Below, in pieces: positions 1 through 12,050 of a DNA stretch of 64,000 nucleotides. The position numbers and the translations under genes were made by a program. Source of the stretch: Candidula unifasciata (taxonomy: Eukaryota; Mollusca; Gastropoda; Stylommatophora; Geomitridae); NCBI GenBank assembly GCA_905116865.2, contig CAJHNH020006002.1:248001-312000 (forward strand), given 5' to 3'. The notes beneath the pieces were generated by a model that did not search any database, was not told the DNA's origin, and was given only the letters and a program-made list of their open reading frames with translations. Numbering within the stretch: position 1 is the stretch's first letter; every line of letters starts with the position of its first letter.

Positions 1-137
1 GCTGGCTAGGCCATGGCTTTCTAATCACCCATTCTGTCATTTCACACAGTGATGGATTAGTACGCCGTGTGGTGGTCTGAAATGTATGCTTGTTCATTTA
101 ACCCCTTTCTGCCTATATTTCATTACACATACAGCTT

Positions 138-1590
138 TTGCCAGCCACAGCCACATCAATTATGGCCCGTGAAAAAACCAGCCAGAAGAAGCCGAGCCAG
201 GACCGAGATAACAGACCAACGTCAGCCAACAAAGAGGTAGCACCTGTCATCGCACAAGCCCCAACGGTGCAGACGATAACAATGCCAAATGACACTCCTG
301 TAGAGATGGCAGCCTCGTCCACCCGGACGATGCCGACTATAGCCCCTGTCGGGACACCTTTACCAGACCAGACGCTACCAGTCACTGTCGCAGCCACAGC
401 AGAACGTATAAGAACCACCGGCACCCGCCACCAGCAGCAGCGTGGATCCTTCTACCCAGATATTCCACAGTGCTCACGCTGTAACAAGGCGTGGCACTCT
501 GCCTCGTCAGGCCGCAGTAGCCCGTCGTGTCGATACTGTTCCGGACCACATCTATTCAAGGACTGCCCCTAAGCGAAAGTAGATCCGTATTTTTAGAAAC
601 CAAATCCCAGCAGACGATGCTCAAATTGCTAGGCACCCACAGCGCGAGGTATCTGGGATGTACATACCTCAAGAACTGCAGGAGATCAATGACAGCTACC
701 GACAAAAAACATTACTCCCACCCAAGGGAAAGACAGATCTACCAGTCTTCCAGACCGCAGGACAACACAGAAATAAATAAATTCCAGGACGAGATCTCTG
801 CCCTAAAAAGAGAGATTGAGGCCCTACGGGAGGAAAAAGCAGCTTTCAAAACTCAGCGAGATCGTGACAGAGACGAAAATATCGAGATAAGAAGACTGCT
901 GCAAAAATCCCTCGAAACCCAGAAACGTTTTGAGAAATAAATCGCCAACATGGGGAAATTTAAGTGTGATCTCCTAGCAGTCCTGACCGAACTCAAGAAG
1001 CAAAAGGAAGAAAGCGCCTGGCTGAAATCTCAAATATGAAGAAGTCACTTGCAGCGGTAGAAGCGAAGATAACCAAAGTCAGCAAAGAAAATGCACAAAT
1101 ACAAAAGGACCTGGCAGCCACAAATACAGTAATTGAAGCGAGAGAGAATGCGAGGAAGGAAGCGGCCAGAAGAAAGCAAAAGCAAGCCTAAAAAAATACG
1201 GAGAGGGAGCCCAATGAACAGGAGGAACAGGACACGACAAAATCCGATGAGGAGAAAATAGAAGCACAGTCCACTGAACCAGTAGGAACCACGGACCAGA
1301 GCAACGTTACAGAAGCGACCCCAGCCGCAGATGAGGCCACAAACTATGAAGAAGACAGAGAAGCGGTAGCCGGTAATGAGAGAAGCGAGGCCGACGTCCA
1401 AAAGATGCTACAAGGTTTTAACAAACAAATACACCCTCACAAAATCGAGCTCTACAAGAACCGCTATGTCATCACTTTTGATCACGAGGAGTGGAATAAA
1501 GTCGATTTGCTACCCGCTGAGAAAAGAAAACCTTTTACGCAAAAATTAATGGGTTCCATGAAGAGATGGAAGCAGCCCATACACAGCTGA
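138..1590 (+). pseudogene. Decayed ORF1/gag-like protein with zinc knuckle and coiled coils
   Basis: Three consecutive reading-frame pieces look like one broken gene. Piece one (138-572) is Pro/Thr-rich and ends in a cysteine-rich tail whose last part, CRYCSGPHLFKDC, fits a C-x2-C-x3-H-x4-C zinc knuckle; an upstream CSRC...WH looks like a damaged first knuckle. Piece two (about 572-940, shifted frame) ends in a Glu/Lys/Arg-rich coiled coil. Piece three (1036-1590, shifted again, with one internal stop near 1189) has another coiled coil and an acidic stretch. The paired-knuckle tail resembles nucleic-acid-binding ORF1 proteins of Jockey/I-type LINEs or retroviral-like gag (family knowledge). 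No reverse transcriptase follows, so this is either a 3'-deleted copy or an ORF1-only element. The exact class is unresolved. Confidence 0.5.
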
Positions 1591-1963
1591 TCGAGACAAG
1601 ATGGAAACAAAGGAAGCAGGGGACGCCAAACAGATGTTACCGCAAAAATTGATCAACCAGACAACCCACCGTGGCAGGACGAAGCCAGCAGCCAATCAGA
1701 ACCTACCAAGCCGCCATGACACCCATTTTTGGTGGAACAAGCCAGCTCACTGACGCGAGGACGAACAGCCAACCAGATAGACCAGCCAGGCATGATTGAA
1801 TAACAACCAAATTTACTCCCACCCATACCCGATCGAGGCCGCCCCAGGCATATTCTACTAGTCCTTCTCAGGACTAGTAAAACATCCACTCCCAATTAAA
1901 GCCATTGCAGCAAGAAATCAAACTTAGGACGGCTGCAAGGAAACAAACAAAAATCAGACAGCA

Positions 1964-2052
1964 AAAAAAAAAAAAAACTGTCCTCAATAAAGCAGACCTT
2001 TAGGCTGCTGAAAGAGGACCCAATTAAAAAATAAAATCTTCTTTTTTTTTTT
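1964..2052 (+). other. A-rich tail and AATAAA-bearing hairpin after the ORF1 remnant
   Basis: An A-run near 1964-1977 is followed by a foldable segment. GTCCTC at about 1979-1984 pairs with GAGGAC at about 2014-2019, and AGCAG pairs with CTGCT inside it. The AATAAA lies in the left internal loop. A second A/T-rich tract ends near 2052. It is plausibly the 3' end of the element upstream. No target-site duplication was identified. Confidence 0.35.
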
Positions 2053-3007
2053 TCAAGTTCCAGCGACCTATTTGACTTCCGGACGGACCCTGCGAAACCT
2101 ACCTAGCTGTTGCTGCTTTGCACAGTGGGCCAGTCAGCAGGTATGGCGACCGCGGGGAAAGGCCGTGATCAGAGTGATTTCGCAGGCGGTGGTACGTTCA
2201 TTAGGTTAAGTGGTGGTAGATTTGAATGATTAGTATTTTAAATTCTGGTCGAGCACGTTGTTGTTGTTAAGGGGTCACTACACGGCATTTTTCTGCAATT
2301 TATTACAAAAATATCACTTTTTCAATGTGTTCATTTTTGTAATGTTCGGCATTCGTAGAATAGATAAAACACAAAATTTGTGTCATTGGTAAACAGTTTA
2401 GCATTAAAAAGTTAATACTAAAGACACCAACCCATGCCCTTTTTAAGATAGAAAAAAAAAAACGTTTAAAAGTCACTTTTCTCACAATTCTATTTTTCTG
2501 TTTCTTGTGTGTGGGATCTCCTAAAATCTCAGCTAATATAAAGACTAGAGACGTGAAATTTGGTGCGGATACTCCTAACACAATATTATAGGGTCAGGTC
2601 TATTTGAAATTACAGTTTATTGAGTCATTTCTTTTTAAATTTGATTATTAAATGAAAAAGCTATATTTTTGTATTTTTTCAACACACCAAAATTTTAATA
2701 TTCTAAAATAAATATTTAAAAACACTTTGAAGTAAATAAACTAGACCTGACCCTAAACATAAGTTTAAAGTTCATGAATCGATCATCTGTTTCTCAATAC
2801 CTCTGTTTTTGAGATTTTAGCTGTCTAAGTACATGTTGTTTTTTCATTAAGATGGCGGCTGTTGCCATGGCAATCATGTTTTCTTAAACTTGAAGTCTAA
2901 AAATGTATCAAAATACATCCCTACAAATGACCATTATAAAATAATTGGTCTAACATTTTAAATTAAAAAAACAAACAAAAAACAGCCGTGAATGAATGAA
3001 TGAATTT
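2053..3007. other. AT-rich non-coding stretch with a short inverted repeat
   Basis: No gene is supported here. AGGGTCAGGTCTA near 2591 is mirrored by TAGACCTGACCCT near 2742, giving 13-bp arms about 140 bp apart, so the segment may be a small fold-back element. Otherwise it is AT-rich sequence without recognisable coding. Confidence 0.4.
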
Positions 3008-3177
3008 CTACCCCACCAGGACATCACACAAGCGATAAACACCCGATGACACAAAGTGCCACCATGCGGATGAGGATCGCCGTGGAGAGGTCCCAGAAAC
3101 CGCGTTCAGACATTTGGCCATATTTATGGCATGCCTATATTGCGGCCCCTGGCAAAAGCCAGAGTAGGGCTTCAAAT
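3008..3177 (+). repeat. Interspersed repeat A, copy 1
   Basis: About 170 bp starting CTACCCCACCAGGACATCAC and ending GGGCTTCAAATGAC is repeated in inverse orientation at 16992-17165. Both copies share a GAGGATC...CGTGGA core and a CCCCTGG...CCAGAG motif. It has no coding potential and its class is unknown. Confidence 0.6.
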
Positions 3178-3640
3178 GACAAAAAAATTTCGTCCTGAAA
3201 AGGACGAAACTAATAGACTAATAAGTCAAAAACAGCCGTTTAATGTGATCATAATTCATTTGCTTGGTTTAATTTAGGATCTGTAGTCCGTTTGTGTGTA
3301 GTCATGTAGTCAGGTCGTAGTCATGTAACTCATTATATAGACATCCATAGTTAGGGTCTCAGTTAAATATTCTAGGATCTCTGCGCAGAAGAACCCCTGT
3401 CTTTTCTTTACTTTCCTGTTTTTGTTGTTTAGCGGGAAATTATTACTTTTGTTCTAATTATAATCCCAATTATATCTCCCTTCTTCTGTGTTTTACCTCC
3501 CTTTTTCTTCTTTCTTCCCGCTAGCACAGAATGTACCTGGAATGTAAAAACCCTTTATAAAGCTTGAGCAGCTGAAGAACTGACGTTGGGTGACAGCAGG
3601 TTCAACGTGGTCGATCTTTGTTTGTTTGTTGGTATAGGTA
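3178..3640. other. Non-coding spacer
   Basis: AT-rich sequence with no supported gene, RNA or structured repeat. Confidence 0.4.
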
Positions 3641-4165
3641 ATGGTAGTTTCAGCTTCATGGCAAAAGGGTCACTCCATAGTTGCTCCGTTCCTGTGCCAA
3701 CGAAAAACACACAGAATGTTCATCACAGTCCCTTGTGGAAAGATTGACAGATTGCTATCTCAGCTTTTGCGGTAGCATACACACGCATTAAAAGCATACG
3801 TTAGCAATCAGAAGTGCTAACACAAAAAGAAAGACATTAGAAATGCAGTTCTTCATCGACGGAAGCAGAGTTAACCAACAAATCAGCGGTTTGCACACGC
3901 GATCAATTCTAATCACATAAGGGCACAACTAATATTGCGACGACAGGCCATGCGCCATTTTCTGCAGTCGAAAAAAAAAACATTCCAAATGAAATCAGCA
4001 GCTCACAGGTTCGCACCATGCACTCAACTCTGTAGCTGGGCGACGAAACTATATCCTTTTAGTCTACAAATGCAGCAAAATTACAACGGCTACCGTCTGG
4101 CAGAAGCAAAAACTGTACCACGACTCAAAACAGTGACCGTGCCTAGCGTCTATTTTGACCGGAAG
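3641..4165 (+). repeat. Interspersed repeat B (about 540 bp), copy 1
   Basis: This block recurs at 32290-32695, 40765-41310 and 54960-55335, always in + orientation. Shared landmarks in order are AAAAACACACAGAATGTT, CCCTTGTGGAAAGATTGACAG, CATACACACGCATTAAAAG, CAGAAGTGCTAACACAAA, TTCATCATCGACGG and GACTCAAAAC. There is no convincing open frame and no obvious tRNA promoter. It is an unclassified medium-copy element. Confidence 0.7.
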
Positions 4166-5215
4166 TCTTGTTTGTTGTTGTTGCAAACGGAACTGAATCT
4201 AGAAGAAATGGCTCGTGGGTTATCAGGTTAGCTGACATTATCTTTGTTTTGGTTGTCCTGGGATATCATTTCTGCCTTCAGTTTGCTCTATCACTGACTG
4301 TATCAGTTTCTGTGCTACAGTTTGTGAGATTAGCAGTATTACTGGGTTGTTAGCACAAAGAAGCTCATATATTTCTTTTCTTCGGATTAGAAAATGATCG
4401 CTTTATTTGTTGTCAATGATTTTGAAAACGAACTCTATGGCGGTTTCAGTTTTAAAAGTGAACTTGACTTTGGAAAGAAATGAACTCAGAAAGATAACTG
4501 ATAACTCCTAATGGAAATAGATAAATCATATAATTTTGGCACAGCATGAAAAAAATGCATATTCAACGTAAAGAGCGAAAAAGGGAAGCCGCGGAAGATG
4601 CAGAGCAGATGAGGGAAAATTAGCACATTTGCAGAGAGGAACAAGTCTATCATAAATATGATGACCTGCGGCATGGACAAGAGGGTTTAAAGTCCAGAGG
4701 ATCGACTACAATGAACCGAACCCGGATACCAAGAACGTCGCACAAGGTTCAAATCCCGCAATTCCAGGAACAATCTCCGTAAAAACTGCACTCTCATAAC
4801 ATTCCCCGTCCGTGCGTTGGGGATTAATATGCCAGTACCTGTCCTTAACATCCTTTTGAAAGAAGTTTTTCGCCAGGAACACAGATGAGTATCATTTATT
4901 GTGTACATTAGTCCCATGTAGTCACTTCATAGTTAGAGCATATTTGTGTATGTGTACTGTACTGTTGTTTATGTGCTGATGAAGGCTAATCGCCGCAACG
5001 TCCTTTGTTCGTATATTGTGATCGATTTTGTAAAGCTAACATAAACTGTTTGTTGTTTCTTACCAACTTTTTTTCTTCCCTTTAATTTTCTACTCCTTTT
5101 AAAAAGCTCATAACATGAACAACGTAGTTCTTGCCACGAATCTTAGACCTTCAGAGCTAAAGGCAAACAATGTAACCACTTAGCCCCAAGCAGAAGAAGG
5201 AGAGGGGGAGAAGCA
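4166..5215. other. Non-coding spacer
   Basis: No gene is supported. A tRNA B-box-like GGTTCAAATCC occurs near 4747 without a convincing A box or cloverleaf. Confidence 0.35.
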
Positions 5216-5355
5216 AGAAGACGAAAAAGAAGAAGAAGAAGAAGAAGAAGGAGAAGAAGAAGAAGGAGAAGAAGAAGAAGAAGAAGAAGAAGAAGAAGAA
5301 GAAGAAGAAGAAGAAGAAGAAGAAGAAGAAGAAGAAGAAGAAGAAGAAGAAGGCG
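5216..5355. repeat. (GAA)n microsatellite
   Basis: About 135 bp of nearly pure GAA/TTC repeat with a few GGA interruptions. The poly-Ser and poly-Phe reading frames across it are by-products of the repeat, not genes. Long purine/pyrimidine GAA tracts can form triplex DNA (general knowledge). Confidence 0.95.
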
Positions 5356-6549
5356 GAGTAGTAGAAAAAGAAGTAGAAGAAAACATAATAGCCCTGTAAA
5401 TGGGTTAAAATTGAGACTATCATTTTCTTCTTGTGACTTTGAGAAAGGGATCTGACAGCCGGCACTGTCCCCACGTCACACACACAACAGCTAGTTACAA
5501 CAGCTAGGATCCTGTCAACCCTCTGAAAGTGGTTGTAGTCGCCGACGCCATTCATTCTTCCCCTCCCACCTCAGCCTGTCCTGATTTCGCGGCTTTTATG
5601 CACTCCACGAATAGTACAAGAAACCAGGTCGACTGAAAATGTAGGTTACTGGGTCCCTGAGGCAGTCTGCCCTAGTCGACTGTGTTGATTTATTTGTAGA
5701 TTTTCTGCTGTGTTGGCGATAAAATACCCCGCGCTTCTACAGATGTAGAGTTTTCGCAGCAAGAGCTGGATGTGTGTTTGTGTGTGTGTGTGTCTGAAAG
5801 TAGATATAAAGCAAAAACTCACGGTTGAGTTGGTAAATACTAATGACGTAATGTGCTAGATAGTTTGGACTGATGAGAAAGTGTAATGTCAGCTGTTGTC
5901 AAACATGTAGAACTTAATGGCCACGTACTGCTGGGTCGATATAGCATAGATGATGACAGCCACTGAAATGAGTGAAAAAACATTTAGACAATATACAGTG
6001 AACGTACACAATTGTCAGATTTAGATTTTGTTCAGACGTGTCAAGCATCCGATTCTAGATGTGAGGAACTTTTCACTATCGAACTGGTCGCAGAGCATCT
6101 TTAATTGCCTGTGCAATGGCAATTGTATAAGTTTTGTAAGTGCACGCATTTCTGTATGGACAGGTAAGTACAGAGTAACCATATATATTGTGTGTAAATA
6201 TTTGTCTGTATATCGGTATGTATGTGTGCCTGTGAATCTATGTCTCTCTGTCTGTCTGTGGGTACATATATATAAATATATATATATATATGTTTGTACG
6301 TACGTACAATGGCGTAGCAATATCAGGTTGTACAATGTGGGGAACATTTCACGCCACCCCTCTCTTTTCCACACATACACACACATATTGTTGCCATTTT
6401 GTCACCCCTTCAGTGATGACACCTAGTGCGGCCTGCAAGTCCGTTACAACTAAGTGCGTACGCGCGCGCGCACACAAAAAAAAACACACACACACACTCA
6501 TGTCTGTCTGAATATCTTCTACACCATATGTGTGTACCTATTTATAACC
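5356..6549. other. Non-coding spacer with short TG/TA tracts
   Basis: Scattered GT, TA and CA microsatellite stretches occur near 5770, 6265 and 6480. No gene is supported. Confidence 0.4.
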
Positions 6550-7432
6550 GCATATAGAAATATATGCATTTGTATATTTATCTAGTGCAGTGGTACCTAG
6601 CAACCTACATACCTATATACATATGTGTGCCTATGAATGCCTGCATACATAAAAGTATGCATGTGTATATTTATCTAGTGCAGTGGTACCTAGCAGCCTA
6701 CATACCTATATACATATGTGTGCCTATGAATGCCTGCATACATAAAATTATGCATGTGTATATTTATCTAGTGCAGTGGTACCTAGCAGCCTACATACCT
6801 ATATACATATGTGTGCCTATGAATGCCTGCATACATAAAATTATGCATGTGTATATTTATCTAGTGCAGTGGTACCTAGCAACCTACATACCTATATACA
6901 TATGTGTGCCTATGAATGCCTGCATACATAAAAGTATGCATGTGTATATTTATCTAGTGCAGTGGTACCTAGCAGCCTACATACCTATATACATATGTGT
7001 GCCTGTGTATGCCTGCATACATAAATGTATGCATGTGTATATTTATATAGTGCAGTGGTACCTAGCAACCTACATACCTGCATACATATGCGTGTACCTA
7101 TTTATGACTGCATATATAAATATATGCATTTGTATATTTATCTTATGCAGTGGTACCTAACAACCTACATACCTACATACATATGTGTGTACCTATGTAT
7201 GCCTGCATATATAAATGTATACCTGTGTATATCTATCTAGTGCAGTGGTAACTATCAACCTACATACCTACATACTTATGTGTGTACCTATGTATGCCAG
7301 CATATATAAATGTATGCGTGTGCATATTTATCTAGTACAGTGGTACCTAACAACCTACATACCTGCATACATATGTGTGCCTATGTATGCCTGCATACAT
7401 AAATGTATGCATGTGTATATTTATCTACCCGC
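6550..7432. repeat. 93-bp minisatellite, about 9-10 copies
   Basis: The block GTGCAGTGGTACCTAGCA recurs at 6585, 6678 and 6771 and onwards, a period of 93 bp (31 codons). Because the period is divisible by three, a Tyr/Ile-rich frame stays open over it. The frame is a repeat artefact. Copies diverge towards the right end. Confidence 0.9.
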
Positions 7433-7509
7433 TTTGGAACAAATAGCTGCTTCCGCATTGTTTAAATATATTACAGTTGCTGGACAACGGCGCGTGTCCT
7501 TAATCTATA

Positions 7510-7775
7510 TCACAGGGCCCCATTGTTGGGGAGGGGAAGGGTGGACAAGAATAGACCTACTGCCTTCCCTACAAGCGTGTCGTAAGAGTGGACTAACTGG
7601 GGTTTTCTTTGAAGTCAGAGTGCATCTACATACGAGAAAAGATACCAAAAAAGACTGCATACAAATAACCTTGATTTGTGAAACGGATGTGCACGCAACC
7701 CTCGGGTTCTGGAACAAGAATATAGTCCAGAGGCAGATGAACAGAACCTTGTACCGGAGTTTACAGCCGATAACG
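7510..7775 (+). repeat. Interspersed repeat C (GTCGTAAGAG family), copy 1
   Basis: A 250-300 bp element recognised by a G-rich start, ATAGACCTACTGCC, then the core GCGTGTCGTAAGAG, CAGAGTGCATCTAC, GCATACAAAT, GGATGTGCACGC, a TCTGGAACAAGA block and a final GGAGTTTACAGCC. Other copies are at 38795-39000, 39060-39345, 47145-47420 and 55490-55640 (+), and 16595-16880 and 32795-33060 (-). It is SINE-like in length but no Pol III promoter was identified. Confidence 0.7.
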
Positions 7776-8020
7776 AAAAGAACAAGACGAAATGGTCGTC
7801 CTGCCAAGGCTGAGAACCTTGTCTCAGATCGTAGTTATCATGTAGCTTCTCAGTCTATGGTCGATGTGTGTTGTGTTTTCTGCTCTACTGCTGTGATTAT
7901 TTTCCCGTCCAGAAGGTAGAAGTACGTCCGTGATCTCCTGTCAGCGATTGTTTTTTAAACGGCGTGGAAAAAACAGTAACAGAAGACCTGTTTCCTCGAC
8001 TGCACCAGTTATGGTTATCA

Positions 8021-8184
<164 letters not shown>

Positions 8185-8204
8185 ACACGCACAAATAGGG
8201 TGAC

Positions 8205-8295
8205 CATAAATCTTGAGCTGAAAACGGGACGTGATACTAACAATTTGAACTGAAAACGGGACGTGATACTAACAACTTGAGCTGAAAACGGGACA
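8205..8295. repeat. 32-bp tandem repeat, about 2.7 copies
   Basis: AAAACGGGACGTGATACTAA repeats at 8221 and 8253, with a third partial unit ending AAAACGGGACATC. Confidence 0.8.
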
Positions 8296-10680
8296 TCTCA
8301 AACAAGTCAGTTTAACCTCCCATCAGTGTTCATCAAGCTCACCGCTCGACAGTAGTTCTAAAACCTAAACAATTGTTGCCAAGGCATAAGCAAAACACCA
8401 TGCTCTTTAGTTTAACTGAAAAAAAAAAAAAAAACGATTCGATGAAAATTTCCATCGACATATTCCAGGCATTAAAAGGTGTCTTGAGACTGTGACATTT
8501 TATACTACTATGGCATTTGATCAGACCTACAAATATAACTGGATCGATCCACTTGTTTATGCTTGTTTTGCTTAATTGCAAGACACTATCCTCTCCCTCC
8601 TGACCCAGGTATTTTGCCCTCTGACGTGTCATTGAGTCTCAAAATGTGCTCAAGGTTAGTTACAGTGCAAAAATGATCGCCTTGTATGTTCGATCGTTTA
8701 CGAAAAAAACTCGAGTTTTTGAGCTAAAGCGCACAGTCCTGCATAACTACGTTTCCTGTGCACTTCTATGTAAATGCTCAATGTGGTAGGCCAAACAGTA
8801 TATATGGCATTTAACACGTTAGTAAACATACAAACAACTGGTTTTATCCTGTATATGTGTGTTAAAGGTTAACTGACATTTTTATTGTCTTCTGATATTA
8901 GGTGAGAGATACAATGACTCCAGGCGGAGCACGTCTTCCAGATGGCACAGAAGGCTATTAGCAAACTGTCAGAACGGCAAAATGATTATTGGACTGGCAG
9001 ATAGATAGGCAGAAACGATTAATGGACTGGCAGATAGATAGACAGACAAACTGACAGACGAACAGAGTGAGAGATAGACATGAGTATGGGAAGACTGAGG
9101 ACTGGTGAAAAGAAAGGGTGTGGGGGGACACTCACAGAAAGATGGGATGTGGATTGTGGATGTTGTAAGGGACATATGGGATCTGAGTTGTGGATGTTGT
9201 AGGTAAAACTTGGGCTATGAGTTGTGAATGTTGTAAATGACACTGGGTTGTGTGTTGTTGATGTTGTAAGTAAAACTTGGGCTATGGGTTGTGGATTTTG
9301 TAAGTGAAACATGGGTTGTGAGTTGTGGATGCTGTAAATGAAACGTGGGTTGTGGGTGTTGTAAGTGAAACATGGGTTGTGGGTCATAAATAAAGTGACT
9401 GAAACATAAGCTGTGAGTAGTAGATAATGTGAATAAAAGAAGTTTTGGGTTGTAGATACTGTTGATGAAAGATGTGGTAAAGAATGTCGATATTTTAAGT
9501 TAAATACAGGCTGTAAGTTGTAGATAATGTAATAAATAAAAAACGGAATGTGAGTTGTAGATAATGTGCAACATTCATCAATAAATGTATCATATGTGGC
9601 ACCATACTATAAATTAGCAGAATGCAATGCTATTTCAACAAACATTGTCATATTTGTGTCCTGCTCATTCTGTATACAACGTCACACCAGAAATAAATTC
9701 ACAGGTATTTCGTTCTTTGGAGTACATTACTCCTCAGTCGTTATTTGAAATTAAAGGATCCTTTCACACACCTTCAGGCGCATCGGGCACATAGGGCTAG
9801 ACCTATGTTATATAGACCAATCGGCAATCGGTAGGTAATGTGCTCATCATCACACAGGTTGCCTTTATATCCCAGGACTTTACCTTATTTGAAAGAAGCA
9901 TCTCATTATTCTTCTACGCCTGTGGCTTCTGGATTTTCGTGCTAATTGTTTTATCAAATTATAATTCTTTTTTCTGTGAAAGGGTAGTTAAAGGTGGGAG
10001 AATCGACGGAAATATGTCTGGTTTGACCTCTCTGCAAAGGAAAGATATAAAACAGAACGAAAAGTATATCTGCAGAGAGGCCGACTAAAAGCACGAACTC
10101 CGTAGCTCCAATGTCAGAAGTCTATAAAAGGTTTCACATATTAACCGTTCAACGTAGCATGCATCCACGAGCCGCACGACCCTTACAGTAGAAGGCGACT
10201 CATTGGCTTATGTTCGAACCCCGCCCAACTCTACCCATCTTCATCCCATTATTTTGACAAATACCTGTGGATTTAGTTCTCGCATTGCCCCAGTTGCCGT
10301 TCAAGGTTGGGGGCTGTTGACATTTCTGTATAGGATATGTGCTGTCGAGACTGATGACTTCTTTTCGGTGACTCAGAAATGGCAAATGAAAGAACTAGCG
10401 CTCTTAGAAATAGCGTTACTTTACTTACTAATTATTTTTTTTTAATGTTAGTTTTTGTTTTTTGTTTTCTTTTTAACAAATATATTATTTTAGTTAAAAT
10501 ATGATATTTTTGCTTTTGTGTAGATTTGCTGTTTGCCACTGTATTATTTTGTACATATAACAATATGATTGGTACTTAATTTATAACTTACACCTGACGT
10601 CACGACAACGTCACGGGAGACATTCCCAATAAATTCTAGGGTGTTCAGGTTGTAGTTTCTCGCGATTTATCTACAGCCAA
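8296..10680. other. Non-coding region with a degenerate about 30-bp repeat
   Basis: Between about 9130 and 9560 a loosely repeated GTTGTGGATGTTGTAAGT / AAACTTGGGCTATG theme gives a decayed minisatellite. Near 10210, TTCGAACCCCGCCC resembles a tRNA B box, possibly a worn SINE. No gene is supported. Confidence 0.4.
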
Positions 10681-10681
10681 G

Positions 10682-10706
10682 TTTAGGGCTAGGGTTAGGG
10701 TTAGAA
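10682..10706. repeat. Short interstitial telomere-like repeat
   Basis: TTTAGGGCTAGGGTTAGGG followed by TTAG contains roughly three to four TTAGGG-type units, one altered. It may mark end-joining repair or chance. Confidence 0.45.
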
Positions 10707-11189
10707 GACACTAGATGAACACTCAAAAACAGCAGCACACAACAGCACACTTGCACCCCTTGAAATAATGGACTGTCAGGTCAGCTGTGGATTTCCCACG
10801 GGAATTTCGTGTTTGGGATACGTTATAAATTAAGAACCATATGATTTGTATGTACTTTTGAAATTGTATATATAAACACACACACACACACGCGCATATT
10901 TATGCATATAAAAATAATATATATTGTAAGCACATTCGTATGAGTGTGTTGGTGTGTGTTAGAAAGAATAGAGTGTTGGGTACCGGTGCATGTGTAAATT
11001 GTCGTGGATATGTTTATGTATGAAACTTCTATATGGCTTCAGTTATCTGCGCTGTGTATGTGAGCTGTCTCAGAGATTAGACTCGTTAGTTCGTGAGTAT
11101 AGCGCCCGGCCCTTAGAACATTTGCCAAGGGGCTACTGGCCCAGAACCATAACCAGAGTTTCACTTGTTTAGAATTTGTTTTTCTTTTT
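10707..11189. other. Non-coding spacer
   Basis: Contains a short CA tract near 10878. No gene is supported. Confidence 0.4.
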
Positions 11190-12050
11190 CTTCATGGCCT
11201 CTTTTTGCCCTTTGGGTGTCGAGGGAGATGTCAATCAATCAAGTGCCGTTTCCACAATAAAGTTTGGCTGCAATGAATCTCCAGTACGCACTGCCTCGTG
11301 TCTTGGTTGTACACTCTCTCAGACTGCTGCTCGTCTCCATCTCTTGATGTTGTCCTCCCTCTTGTATCGTTGCCTACCTCTTGCTGTCTTGCCTTTGACC
11401 TTTCACTCCGGTATAGTTTTTAAAATTGTGTTATGTCTTTAAATGTGGCCAAAGTATTTCAGGTGTCTCTTTTTTTTAATTAGAGGGAGATATATGGTTC
11501 TGTTTCTTGCTCTCAATCATAGATACATTGTGCTTGTGTAGAGTTTCTTCTTTGCAAGGCTGCCAACAACAATCTGTTATATTTGTGGTCCTGTTTATTT
11601 GCATCAAGTGTTTCGGCTAACTGCTGGGTATTTGTGCCAGGTTGATGACTTTGTGTTCCTAACCAGATAGATTGTCTGCTCCTTCTTGTCTGTGACCCAC
11701 TGTGATCCTGTTATCCACATCTTGTAGTTTTGCCTCGTATGTCATCTTCTGTCCAGTTGAGTCTCCTGAATGTTGTGCCCTTTTGTTCTCTAATGCAGTC
11801 CTGTGTGTGTTCCGTCCTTTTATTGATCCTTATTTTGGTCAGGCGTGTCTTGTAAAAGACCCAGGTATCGCAATTTTCTTCTACTTAACGTCATAAGGAC
11901 AACCACGTAGCTTTTCTCTGATGTTATCTTTCCATTGTGTTCTTTGGTCTACCTCGTGATCCACTCCCTTCTCATCTGTTAGTGTATGTTGTGTGTTTTT
12001 GTTTACACGTTTCATATTATTTCACATACTTGCTGTCATCAGCACACTTA
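11190..12050 (-). pseudogene. Degenerate LINE ORF2 C-terminal fragment
   Basis: Read on the minus strand, frame pieces include RHLKYFGHI followed by a basic stretch with GRQR, the order seen at the C-terminus of RTE/CR1-type LINE proteins (W/F-GH-x-x-R then RGRxR). Many stops and frame changes show long decay. The class rests on these motifs alone. Confidence 0.4.

Noticed and set aside
5157..5555. Poly-Phe / poly-Ser protein
   Set aside because: Translation of a GAA microsatellite.
10145..10400. tRNA gene or SINE around TTCGAACCCCGCCC
   Set aside because: Only a B-box-like word is clear; no A box at the right distance and no cloverleaf could be drawn.
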